Shown: in pieces, positions 21,207 to 32,705 of the stretch | Layout: each line of letters starts with the position of its first letter | Position numbering within the stretch: the stretch's first letter is position 1 | From: Trissonchulus latispiculum | Lineage: Eukaryota > Nematoda > Enoplea > Enoplida > Ironidae | Reading direction: 5' to 3' | Length of the DNA: 64,000 nucleotides | NCBI GenBank assembly: GCA_030248195.1 | Contig: JASAND010004011.1 | Span: forward strand, 28,234-92,233 | Program-made: the position numbers and the translations under genes | The notes under the pieces: generated by a model | Told to the model about the DNA's origin: nothing | Databases searched by the model: none | What the model saw: the letters and a program-made list of their open reading frames with translations, nothing else

Positions 21207-22595
21207 GGGGGGCGACTAAAATGGGAGTGCCCCAAATTTCTTGGATCGGCTTCATTTTTTGCATGAATATACCATGCGCGTGGTCAAAAAATACTTGGTC
21301 GTTGGATCTTGGCTGACTCTCAGTAGCTCGCCAGGCACCCGAGAACCGGTCCGACCCCCACTTTTAGCGACACCCACTGTAAATATTTAAAAATTCCTCC
21401 ATCTTGTTTGGTTTAATGAAAACATCTATGCTTTGGCACTATGAGAGAAGACATATCAGGTAACATACACATAGCATTAGCTTTGCTGTAACCCTAACGG
21501 TTAGAGAGCAATGCTATCCTAAATTTAAAGAATCGTCAAAAATTTAGAAAAGTTTGGCCGCCAAATCAAAAACTTTAAATCTGGTGCAACCCCGAAAGCT
21601 GAAATTTTGTGTGAACCCTATAGGTTTACAAAATTGTGCCAAATAAGAAGGAATTCTGCCCGGGGATTATAGTTTGATTTCATTTGAAACATGAAAAAAT
21701 GCCAATTTTGGTCTGGTTCATAAATGACAACATCAAAATGCACTGTCAGGAGTCTTCACAAACAGTTCCCTTGACAAAATGATTACAATAATTGAACGTT
21801 CTGATAGATTTGACTTGCCGCCGGAAATAAGACCGACAGGGCTAAAACACTGATTAAAATGTAGTACTACTAGCACCCGTCTCACAAGAACTGTTAAATT
21901 TCAACTGATCAAAACGCTCAATTCAGTGGTCTTTTCAAATGACGAAATTTCAGTTTTTTGAAAAAAGCTTGAAATATGTGGCAAATAGGCAATTGTGTCA
22001 AGAAGAAAAGTTGCTCAAAATCACGAAAGCTATCGGTTGATATGCATATTGTGCATATTGGGTTATCTTCAAAAATTTGCTTTTTGCCAGTTTTTGCCAC
22101 TTTTTCGTTGTTTCAAGTGGAATAGAACTATAATGCCTGGGCAGAATTCCGTCATATTTGGCATAACTTTGTAGACCTATAAGGTGTATGTTCACACCAA
22201 ATTTCAGCTGCAAGGGTTGCACCAGATTTAAATTTTTTGATTTGGCGTCCAAAATTTTCCAAATAATTGACGAGTCTTTAAGTTTAGGATAGCATTGTGC
22301 TCTAGCCGTTAGGGTTACAGCAATACTAATGCCATGTGTATGTTACCCAATATGTCTTCTCTCATTGTGCCAAAGTATTTTTCATTAAACCAAACTAGAA
22401 GGAGGATATTTTTAGTATTTACAGTGGGTATCATGAGAAGTGTGGGATCGGACCGGTTCTCGGGTGCTTAGTGAGCTGCTGAAGGCCAGCTAAGAACGAA
22501 GGACCAAGTAGTTTTTGACCACGGACATGGTGTAAATTCATGCAAAAAAATGAAGCCGATCCAAGAAAGTTTGGGCAAAAGTTTAGTCGCCCCCC
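21207..22595. mobile_element. Palindromic TTAA-flanked element 2
   Basis: Same terminal motif (GGGGGGCGACTAAA) and same subterminal AAAAAATACTTGGTCGTTGG as element 1, but a different interior. Arms pair GAACCGGTCCGA near 21345 with its inverse near 22455, and TGCTATCCTAAA near 21510 with its inverse near 22285. Flanks are the shared TTAA at 21203-21206 and TTAA at 22596-22599. Confidence 0.8.
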
Positions 22596-22599
22596 TTAA

Positions 22600-23488
22600 G
22601 TTAACTACAAGGCGTCTTCGTATATCAAATTGTAGCTACAATGTCTTCACAACCTGCTTCTAGCCTGTTTCTTCCAACCTTGTCAAGTGACCGCAATCCG
22701 AAAAGAGTGTCCGGAGTAGGCCAAAACATGAGAGCTGTGTATGTATCATCCTGATGATAGGGAAAATATAGTGTAGAAATTTGACTAGATTATTTCTTAA
22801 CGAACAAATTACGAAAAAGCATCAATCTAGAATCTGGAAGATCACGAGGTAAGATAGCATCAAATAAATAGCATTAGCATTAAATAATTTCTGAATACAA
22901 ATGTCAGAAATTCTTGAAATAATTCCACAATAGAAAGCGATTTTTGAAGTAAAATTACATATGTCGTTCAACGAAATCTTTTGATTAAACATAGTCACAA
23001 CTATGAAGAGCTATCCGCCTGTCGCAAATTATCTAATAAGTCGCTAATCTAAATAGCTAGTTCTTGAAGTATGTAGGATTGCCGGGGTGCTTGAACGCTA
23101 AAAGATGCTATTTCGAAAAGCTTTATCAGTACTGTAAACAAATTTGCATTTCAGTTTAATCAATTTTTCTTAGATAGGGATATTGTGACCTCCTAACTAA
23201 TTAGATTACAGAATTAATTAATTAATTCAAAAGAAAGGTTCCGCATATGGCACGGCCACGTTTATGTTACTTGACGAAATGCTTACATTACTTGTCACCA
23301 GAACAAACTTATTCCTACATGGGTAATTTATAGTTAGGTTGTGCTTCTACTTTTTTCTTTCTTAAAAATAGTGAGGTGGTGCTTGGAAGAAATTTATTGA
23401 AGGTTTCCTTTTTACTATTAAGAACAGTCAATCTATACTCAATTACGCCTCAAAATGTCAATATTCCATAACTTTGCTAGAAATTGTG
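22600..23488. other. Unassigned stretch
   Basis: I see no gene here; a run of TTAATTAATTAATT lies near 23213-23226. Confidence 0.35.
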
Positions 23489-23496
23489 GTTGCATC

Positions 23497-24378
23497 TAGA
23501 GACCTTCACGGGCCTGAATTTTCAGGCCCGGCCCGGCCCGACCCGTTAAAATTTCTGCTCGGCCCGGCCCGGCCCGGCCCGTTTCAAAAATTTCGGACCT
23601 CGGCCCGGCCCGGCCCGGCCCGGCCCGTTTCAAAAATTTCGGACCTCGGCCCGACCCGGCCCGCAAGGTGAAAAGTTAGGCCCGGCCCGGCCCGGGCCGT
23701 TTTACTAATTTTTTGTCGTTGCCCAAAACACAAATGTTTTCGTTTTTCGGAACTTATTCGTGTTTAACCATTTTAAGCGATTTCTCAGGCTCATATTTTT
23801 ATTATGTATGTGTAGTCCTCTGTTCGGTTCTTTGTGCTGAATAGGGAACAGGTCACTGCTCAGCTCGTCGATTCAACGAAAGCAAGAAATATACTATAAA
23901 TTAGGAATAAGCATACATATGTACAAAATATTAGAATAAATAAAACTGCATTTAGGATGATAATGTACAATTTAGAGATAGTATATAAACACAAGTACAC
24001 TAACTAAGTCCGGCAGTACTCTTCTAAAAAGCTAAAGCGAAATTCAAGAAAAATCGAAATATAATTCCACTGACTATAGAAAATTTATTTTAGAAATTAA
24101 TATAATTTCTAGTAAAAATTGACAAAATTGAAAACAAGACAAAACTTTTAACTGAAAACACCAGGCCCGGCCCGAAGCCCGGCCCGCTCCAGTACTAGGC
24201 CCGGCCCGGCCCGGCCCGCACCCAAATTTTTCCTACCTCGGCCGGGCCCAGCCCGGCCCGGCCCGGCCCGCACCCAAATTTTTCCTACCTCGGCCCGGCC
24301 CGGCCCGGCCCGTTCCACCTTAGGCCCGGCCCGCTGGCCGGGCCGGGCCGGGCTTACGGGCCTGAGTGAAGGTCTCTA
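23497..24378. mobile_element. hAT-type MITE with GGCCC subterminal arrays
   Basis: Terminal inverted repeats TAGAGACCTTCAC are perfect for 13 bases. Flanks GTTGCATC at 23489-23496 and 24379-24386 are a perfect 8-base target duplication. Tandem GGCCC words fill 23521-23695 and 24165-24345, with CCCAAATTTTTCCTACCTCG and TTTCAAAAATTTCGGACC repeats between them. The AT-rich core has no coding capacity. Confidence 0.9.
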
Positions 24379-24448
24379 GTTGCATCCTAGTGATGGTTTT
24401 CACTAGCACTAGCATTAAATTTGTCATGCTGGTTTGCTCGTACGGCTG

Positions 24449-26294
24449 CAGAGTTTTTTGGTTTTCGGATTTGCGTCAACCTTGCGTCCCGGTAAATTTA
24501 AGTTGCGTCGCGTTAAGAAATTTTGCGTCCAGACAGAATTCTTATTTCAGCGTGTTTTCACTGCAAAAAATTATTTTATTTATAAAAATTTCGATAATTC
24601 CTGTAGTGTAATTTAGATTTAGACTATTTAGACTATTTTGAAAGAACATGCTGCTTAAATGTAATGCACGATTATATGATTACCTATAGATGCGTCCAAT
24701 ACATACGGTGGGGGTCTGGGGGGGCAAAGCCCCCCAGAAGTTGGAGATTTTTTGAAATTACGGATTAAATCCGTCGTGGAAATGTTTAAAAAGATTAATT
24801 TGGCAACTGTTACATCTATTCTAACTGAAGCTTCCAACGCTAATGCATTTTTGTGTTTATTGAATCTGTAAATTTTTGAATTTCGAATAAGTCAGTATCA
24901 ATAAACAAAGAAGCGTGTATGCTTCGTGATGCATTATTCAGCGGCAATACAGTGAAGAAGCATTTGTAAATACTATTAACACTAGTTACGATAAATCTGA
25001 GTTGCTCGTGCATAGGTCTTTTATTTGAAAATTTTAGAAAAATGGTAGTCTTGCATTATTTAAAATTGCCATTTGCGAAAAACGTTTAGATGGAAGAACC
25101 AAACAATTTACAGTTACAAATGTGTTAATTTCGGGGTTTTACTTTACTACTAATCTTGATCTTGCCTGACCTGTTGAATGAGAACAATATAAATGTTCAC
25201 GATTATGCACCTAGTAAGATCCATATATAATTCTTTGAAGTGAAATTTACGGTGAGCATACACAGCTCCTACAATACACAGCTCCTACAAATGACCTCTC
25301 ATTGTTTAATACACAGCTCCTACAATTGGATTATGGTAGTTTTGGAAATTGTGAAAATGCATTACTACTGTTAGTGTCCGTATTTCTAAGATTTGTCCGC
25401 AAGTTGTTATAAAGATACATTCGACAAAAAGCATAAAGTTGAAATTTTAAATTTTATCATTTATGTTTTCTAAGTATATATGCAATTGCGTTTTCTTGAA
25501 ACAAATAATTTTATTAATAAATTATAGAATGCACTTTGAGCACTATGATTAATGTAGATATAGTCAGGCTACCTTGTTTCTAAAATTTTACTTTGAATTT
25601 TAGGCCTAAAGAAAGACTTCTTGTTTTGGCAAAGGCAAACTTTTATTATAGTTTCTATAACTACAGTTAACTGTAATAATTTATTGTTTGTTTTCTTTAA
25701 ATGACTGCTGTCATTGTCATTTTGCTTTCAAAAGTTGTAAGGATTTTATTTTTATTTCAATTATATGCCACAAAATTTAACTCAAATTAGGAACTAAAAC
25801 ATTAGTATCCCTTGTGCTAAAATATAAAAAGTCTGCTACCACGACAACTACCGTAGTCCAATTTAGACTTGACCTACAGTACAGTTGACCCCTAATTTCA
25901 ATACACAGCTCCTACAACAATCATGTGTAGGAGCTGTGTATTGTAGGAGCTGTGTATGTACGCCAAATTTACTACTTCGAAAGGATCTGATACGGATTCA
26001 GGTGGACAACAACTTAACAAATAACATTGAGTAACATTGAGACATGACCTTGCACCTTGGCATTCCACGACAAAGTGAGAAACAGCGGGGGTCTGGGGAC
26101 GGAGCCCCCAGGATCCGAAGAAATTTTTGGAAAAAACGGAAAAATTGGTACTGGAAACATTTAAAGTTTTTACTCTTACAAAAGTGAGTTTTCTCACGAA
26201 ATAATATTGCGTCTAGCTTGCGTCCCGTTAAAATTTCATTGCGTCTAGATAAGAAACTTTGCGTCGAGACACACATCTGGACGCAAAAACCCTG
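24449..26294. mobile_element. hAT-like element with TTGCGTC subterminal repeats
   Basis: Begins CAGAGTTTTTTGG and ends inverted CAGGGTTTTTGCG, the CAG/CTG ends common in hAT elements. TTGCGTC words occur four times near the left end (24470-24530) and four times near the right end (26208-26265), the same way round. No 8-base duplication is visible, so the element may be rearranged. It holds two GGGTCTGGGG palindromes (24712 and 26087) and a nested MITE. Its right end lies 98 bases before the start codon of receptor gene 2. Confidence 0.55.
25261..25954. mobile_element. TA-flanked MITE, CACAGCTCCTACAA termini
   Basis: Each end carries two tandem copies of CACAGCTCCTACAA in mirror orientation, giving terminal inverted repeats of about 34 bases with one mismatch. 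TA lies just outside both ends (25259-25260 and 25955-25956), as for Tc1/mariner elements. Additional single copies occur at about 25314 and 25902. No coding capacity. Confidence 0.8.
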
Positions 26295-26391
26295 GCTGTA
26301 ACTCCGTAGCTGGTGAAATGTGTGTACATCGTCTCACATCACACAATTAGTCATAGTTTTAGTTTTAGGTTTCCACGTGCACTATCCGTCC

Positions 26392-26638
26392 ATGGATAAT
26401 TTTACCAATATTACATACATTCCTGCAAACACGGCGCTGAGAATAGGATTTATTTTGTCCGTTATTATTGGTTTGTTTGCTTCATCCGTGAATATAGTAC
26501 TGCTATTAGCAGTACATCAAAACAAGACTTCACCAACTGGCAGCGCTCGTTTGCTGATTCAGTCTCTTTGTGTGATTGCTCTACTAGGAACGTTCAGCCT
26601 TATGATTCGAGCACTATACAACATTTTCTTAGATGCTG
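26392..26638 (+). CDS. Receptor gene 2 exon 1 (N-terminus, TM1, TM2)
   Basis: 247 bases, the same length as exon 1 of gene 3. The donor GTAAGT follows at 26639. Confidence 0.85.
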
Positions 26639-28999
26639 GTAAGTAATGATTACAAGGTTAGCAGAATTTGCAATTTCTCGCCATTTCTTGCCATTTAACA
26701 ACTTGACCTTGCCAACTTGCGAATAACAAGTTGATCTGCACACTTAAGAATCCCAGCATTAGCCAATTTGGCAATCTCGAAAATTAAGACGAGAAAGTAT
26801 CTATTCTACTGTTTTTAATGTGACTGCATATATTAGTATTGGTTTGTAAAAACTGTGATTAGGTGATACACTGTGGCAATTTTCTGACAAATATACGTTC
26901 AAACTCAACAACTGTAACTGTTTTAGGAGTGATAATTCATGAAGCTTCATTTCTGTTTTGCCATAATTTGGAAGCCCCTTATCGAATTAATGTAGTATTC
27001 TTTTCAGTATCTAGTGGAGTAATTGCTTTTGAGAGATTGTATAGCATCAGTCATCTTGGTAAATTTTCGAGAGCATCAAGAGCACCAGTTGTTGGTGAGT
27101 TTGCTAAACATTTCTTCAACTTGATATCCGACAATACTACAATACAAAAATCAAACTGCTGTCCGGGGACCAAGCTGTTGGACCAAATAAAAATGCCGAT
27201 ATGTTTAGTAAACAGAACTTACTCTTTCTTAATCACAAAAGATGGTTAATACGGTATGTCGCTAATTTGTGCAAAGGTACATTACACAGACCAAACACAT
27301 TTTTAGAAATATCCTTGTATTCCCATATGTTGGAAGCGCTAACTTAGACCCGAGGTTTCTATCGTAAAGGTAGACCGTAAAGTGCACTAGTCAGTGACTG
27401 TTTTGGTCAATGTTTTGAGTTGCTGTTGTCCGCTTACAAGAACTAACAAAAATTCATAAGTCCTCTGGACCGGCAAGAGTAGATCGTTGAGTTTTTGGTG
27501 GAGATCATACGTGTGCTTAGGGGGGTTCATCCGGTTCGGTGTTTTTGCGAAATATACCAATAAATAAAATTCTTGGTGCAGACCAATACAAACTGTTATT
27601 GGATGTTGTAGTAACCGTAATCGCGGAAGGCGTACGCTTATACATGTAACTAAACACAAGGTAGTTCAAACACGTGGTTAACAAAGGTAAGCCAGCCCAC
27701 TCTCCAGAAGTCAGCATTAATGTGCTCAGCGTCCAGTAATCTTCGTCGATTAGGAAGACCTGAATGTTTCACTCTTCCTGTCATTAGATTTCTGATACGA
27801 ACAATTCTGCGTTTTATAAACGTCAAATGTTGACTTTTACTTCATTTTCTCTAACTAATCAATGTTAGAACAAAAGCCATGAACCCTCTTCGGAAAAAGA
27901 TGCATATTAAACATAGGGGTCTCTATAAGCCTTCAATGAGTATTGCATTGAAAAGAAGTACAACCATTGCAAAGATTTTGCCTCCGGTTTAATAAAAAGT
28001 GCGATACATAGTTGAAAATGCAAGATTTGCTAGCTATGAAATAACTAACTAAAACTAAAATGAAATAATTACCGAACATTGCGCCACCAGTTGGATTTAC
28101 TTTTAAAATTTACTTTCTCAAGTGATAAAATAGGTCTTCATTTAGTGAGCTTTTAGTTCAACTTGTTTCATTCCTTTGTTCTCATAGTTCGTTCAGTTAG
28201 TTAAAGATATTTGGTTTGCTGCCGTTTCTCAAAATATGCAAACCAGTACTATCGTCATGTCATGGCATTTTTAGGTTCCATTGCGATCAGTTTGCTAATT
28301 GCTGTGTTCATTGGCTTTGGCGTCGCAACCACCACTCCTTGTGCATTGCCAGTAAACTTTTGTGAAGTATTTCTAACGATGAGTTGTTCTGGACGAGGGT
28401 TCCAGATATACTTGGTTCAAGGAAGTTTTGTCACAGTGCAGACACTTAGTATACTTATATTTCTTGGAATTTTGCACCGATGTCGGACAACGCTTTCCGC
28501 CTTGGTATCTAATCAAGCTAAATATTCTTTAAATGAACGTCTGCAGCTGCGTAGAACTATAACGTTTACGACAATTATGGCGCCTGTAGCCTTTTCCAGC
28601 ATGATCGTTACATTGATTAGATCAGCACTTTTGGACAATTTTTTCTACATCATAGATGCCGATTTCACCACACGAGCAGTCATACTGGAGTTCGTGAAAT
28701 ACGAATTATATTGCTTGTTTCTGGGTATATGCCCAGCCACAGCAGTCTGTCGTTTGGAACCAGTAAGAGAAACATTTCTGAACTTTTGGAAAAATTGGAC
28801 CCTCAAAGTTATGGATGCAACGGATAGTACAGCACGACAACCACAACATAATGAAGGTGACGTGTACTTTCAGCAATTACAAAATATGTGGGGAAATGCC
28901 CAACAGAATTCAACTGGGAAAAAGCTTTCTACGAAAATGTCATATAGCGTAACCACAAATCAAGGGAAAGATTTCTTTTCAAAACGAGTATCACCTTAA
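26392..28999 (+). CDS. Receptor gene 2, nematode serpentine chemoreceptor-like GPCR (complete)
   Basis: Exons 26392-26638, 26927-27094 and 28275-28999 join to 379 codons; introns of 288 and 1180 bases are GT-AG and both in phase 1. The start MDNFTN was chosen because the paralogue has MDKLTN at the same place; an in-frame ATG also exists at 26320. TM1 is about residues 17-41, TM2 51-78, TM3 about 100-118 ending FERLYS (E118-R119, the place of a DRY-like motif), then TM4 to TM7 in exon 3. Two N-glycosylation motifs, NFT and NIT, lie in the short N-terminus. YSLNERLQLRRTI precedes TM6, and the loop TPCALPVNFC...SCSGRG carries three Cys. The seven-pass layout is seen; assignment to the Sra superfamily and a chemosensory role are inferences. 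The product is probably a plasma-membrane receptor. Confidence 0.88.
26927..27094 (+). CDS. Receptor gene 2 exon 2 (TM3)
   Basis: 168 bases between TTTTAG (26921-26926) and GTGAGT (27095). It encodes VIIHEASFLFCHNLEAPYRI and FERLYS. Confidence 0.87.
28275..28999 (+). CDS. Receptor gene 2 exon 3 (TM4-TM7, tail)
   Basis: The acceptor TTTTTAG ends at 28274. The stop is TAA at 28997-28999. The cytoplasmic tail carries EGDVYFQQLQNMW, shared with gene 3. Confidence 0.88.
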
Positions 29000-29802
29000 A
29001 TCTTGTTTATCATTATAAAACACACGTGTTATCTTGCGAATGTGGGTGTGCAGAAACTACAAACATTCTTCATTCCATAAAGTTGTTACTGTAAAGCAGC
29101 AACTGTGCTGGAAGATTCAGTCATACACTCATACATTACTTGTTATTCCTACTGCACCTCGGCGCAGCAGGTCTACTACAATCAGTTTTAAAGTACATTA
29201 GACATGTAAGTAATGATACTGATAGTCCATCATATAAATTACACATGCTCCATGTTAGAACTGCATGTTAAGATATTCAAATTACTTGCTTAGCGAACGA
29301 GAAAAAGAAACTACGCTAGGAAACTACACTGTATATATGCAAATTAGGAAACTTGTGCTGATTCAATTTGAATAGTTTGTTACAAACCTAATAATTCAAA
29401 TGTCTGTGCGGTTTGGTTTTGAGCCTGCGCTTTGAATGAGAAGCCGTAGTCAACAGTATGCAGTACTGAATTTTTACGACTTATATAAGAAATTTTATGT
29501 GGGATAGCCCTAGTCACACTGACTTTCAAACCGTCACGGACCATTTTTTACAGAACAGCTCAAAAACTAAACTAAGCGACTCCAATGCTAAGCTGTAAGG
29601 TAAATATCCTCCCCTATTAAAATCCTCTCCCTTTCTGATTTTTAGGCTGTACATTAGGGGCACCAGGTCTGATTGACATAATTTCTCAATTATACTGGGG
29701 GGTTTTAATGACGACAAAGTTCGCAGGAGCACACTTTCTCTAACAACATGTATATACTCGCAGCAGACCTATATTTACCGTAAATTGGTCTAACCGGTGT
29801 AT
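29000..29802. other. 3' flank of receptor gene 2
   Basis: It holds the presumed 3' untranslated region; no canonical AATAAA is close to the stop. No other gene is seen. Confidence 0.4.
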
Positions 29803-30668
29803 TCCACTTACGCAGAATCCACTTATGCAGAACCTTTGTTCTCAGTTTCAGGTCACTGTCAAAACTCATGTTTCCACTTACGCAGAAAGAACAAAACTCA
29901 AGTTTCCACTTACGCAGAAACCCCGTCTACAGCAGACATTTACCGGAATCAGAGCTTAAAATAAGGCAAATTTGTTGAGATAAAGTTTCGATAAAACCGG
30001 ACAAGTTTCTTTATTAATTTCCTTGTCAAATTATTTTAAGTATGCATATTCATAGGCATCTTGTTTAATTTTCAGGAGACATTTCAAATTATATGTAATC
30101 TTGATCTTTTATAAACTTTTTAAGAACTTTCCTACCAACAAAGAATTTAGCTAAGTTTTGAAAAGCTTTGAGCGACGGAACAACAACAATAAAACAACAA
30201 CAACAGCAGCAGCAACAGCAACAACAAAACAACACTAGCAACAGCAGCAACACCAAAACAACAGCATTACAGCCCTGATACTTCAACAAATTTGAGACAC
30301 AGTCCATGTAATTTGTATCGAATCGAATAGAAAAATCGAATTACGCGAAATCGAAAAATTTTGCGATATTTGAACTCTGCGTAGTCGAAAACATACCAAT
30401 ACCAAATTTTAGCTCATTTGGTCAAGTTTTAAGGCTTTTGAGTGGTGGGGGGGTAATCGAGATAAGACCCCATGTTTGCATATCCTGCATTACATTATAA
30501 CAGAATTGCAAATTTTCTGAAGTCTAATTAAAAATGTATTACGGTAGCTTCTTACTTTTGTTCACATTTCTGCGTAAGTGGAAACCTCAGATTTGCACAA
30601 CGTCATTCTGCGTTAGTGGAATTTCGAGTTTTGAAATCTTTTCTGCGTAAGTGGATTCTGCGTAAGTG
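29803..30668. mobile_element. MITE with CACTTACGCAGAA repeats
   Basis: The left end has CCACTTACGCAGAA-type words at about 29804, 29820, 29877 and 29907. The right end has the inverse at about 30571, 30610, 30644 and 30659. The outermost pairs form a terminal inverted repeat of about 26 bases. TA may be the target duplication, but the flanks are unclear. A CAA/CAG repeat lies inside. Confidence 0.65.
30179..30265. repeat. CAA/CAG trinucleotide repeat
   Basis: An imperfect run of CAACAACAG and CAGCAGCAA triplets inside the MITE. The minus-strand poly-Cys and poly-Val frame across it is not a gene. Confidence 0.9.
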
Positions 30669-31676
30669 TACCAAACCGTCTAACCCGGCTCATTTTGCAG
30701 AAATTTTGTTTTAATTATATATTCAGAGCAAGGTTGGCGTGACAACATTTTTTGAGAAACCGGTTAACCTCGGAAACGAAGCTTGTGCAATGGGTATTCA
30801 TTCAGCTAATAAATTGTCCAAAACGTGTCACAAACACGGCAGCATGTTCAGGTTTACGTTTATGTTCATCTATTTATTACGGTTGCAATTCAGTAATTTA
30901 GTATTTAGCGTGCAAGTAATAATAAACAACAATATTATAAATATCAAAAGTAATAATATATATTGTATTATTGTGAAGAAAATAAATTGACCGTTGGTTT
31001 GCACTTGATTCTATTTTTAGAATTACAGAATTATGTTGATGGTATTGTAACTGCAGCCGGCAGGGCGCACGTATAAGGAGTAACTGTAGGTGATTTCTGA
31101 AGCCAGGCAGTTAACAAAACTAATCAATGTGGGAAGAAAGTCTACTTCTAATAAAATACTAATTTTTTATGACAAAGTCAAAAGAAATAGAGAAATAATG
31201 CAGAATGGAGATGTAACACAGAACACATCGTTGAAAATAGATGCTCTCTGCACAGTGTTGTTAGTTCTTGGGGATAATTATGTAGTGCGTGATTTGTTTT
31301 AAAAAAGGGTCGTATTCGAAAGCAGTACTTTTGAAATTGGGCCTTTCATTGTCATGTGTGTTGGTTCTCGTAAACATCGCACAGCTTGTGGATATTGCTA
31401 AAAATGCTGTAGCTGTGGTTTTTGGTGTGTGGTTATTGTATCTTGTAGCAAACTACTAGCTGTGCAACAAGCTAGAGCAAATATATTTTTAAATACTGTG
31501 GCGTATTTACGGGCCTCTTAGCCCATATTCCGCATAAGCAGATATAGCTAATTTAATTATCATCTGTTAGAATCCATCTCACAATTGCCCCTCTGATGTG
31601 AGAAGGCAGAAGAGTTACTCGGCAACCAAGAACATAATAATTGTACAAACAAAGCAAGTTTCAGAAGGTAATTGAA
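30669..31676. other. Unassigned stretch
   Basis: AT-rich; no gene recognised. Confidence 0.35.
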
Positions 31677-32705
31677 ACAAGATAACCCTAATAGGGAATA
31701 TTCCGTCGTTGGAATATCATTATTTCAAAAATTTGCAGAAGAACTACTAAGATTCAAACATTAAAATATATTCGATAGATATTCAATAGATTTTAAATCA
31801 AATTTACGAAGACCTACCCAATTGATTTACGCCATTGGTTGCAACCTTGACTAGAAGATAAAATTGATCTGAAGATTATTAATTACATTGCAATAATCTG
31901 CGCAGCAAACTGCAGAATCAAGCAACAGATCCATTGCAGTTACTTAATGTGTGAAGTGTCTGCAGTCAAAATGCAAGTTCTCAGATTGTGTTCTGGTCTA
32001 CTGAAAGTATACTTTGGCAAAGCAGTTGTTACACCAGTGTCTTTGATTGAGTATAAAACCGTAGAAAACACGGTGCTTCTTTTCCAATAATTTTCACAAA
32101 TATTTGAATCATCGTTTTATTCCAACATACAATGCAAGGCACCAAAAGCTGTAAGTTGAAAACGAAAATACTGAAATTCAATTGTGAAGTGATCTGTGGT
32201 TACTGCGGTGGCAGACTTAAGTCTTAACTCCTATCTAGCCGAACTGTATAGTTCAGGGATCTCAGTTGCATCCGTGTTCGCGGATTGCCCAACACGAATA
32301 GACTGACTGAGATTAGCTTGGGGCTTTGTTTCGTTTTTGAGTGTCAAACGTTGAGGAGGAGTTGACCGCCACCTGACCGTTGCTAATTCCAATCGGATCT
32401 TGTGAAATTTCAATTTGGTATTATACTGCATAAGGTTTTTGTCGTGATCCTTCAGTAATCTAGAATAGCTGCGGAGAATTCGTAAACAAATAACGCCGAG
32501 GCGCGTTTCTAAATTTCAGAAAATTTCTAAACAGAATTTCGGCAATTGGTTTAGTTTGAATTCTTCTGAAAGCCAAAGGGCTATTTTCATCAGATTTTGC
32601 TACTTCCAAAAATAAATACACTAGGAGAAATATTAGTGCATAACAATTGCGTACAGGCATTTCATATAACAACACCGGGGAAGTTATTCCGCTCCAGCAA
32701 AATAA
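31677..32705 (+). mobile_element. Hairpin-ended element, copy 2
   Basis: Left end: ACAAG, CCCTAATAGGG (31686-31696), then TATTCCG. Right end: ACACCGGGG, then TTATTCCGCTCCAGCAAAATAA (32685-32705) in which two bases of the right stem have decayed. Length about 1.03 kb, close to copies 1 and 3. It has no coding capacity. Confidence 0.5.

Noticed and set aside
30089..30307. Poly-Val/poly-Cys minus-strand frame
   Set aside because: Translation of the CAA/CAG repeat inside a MITE.
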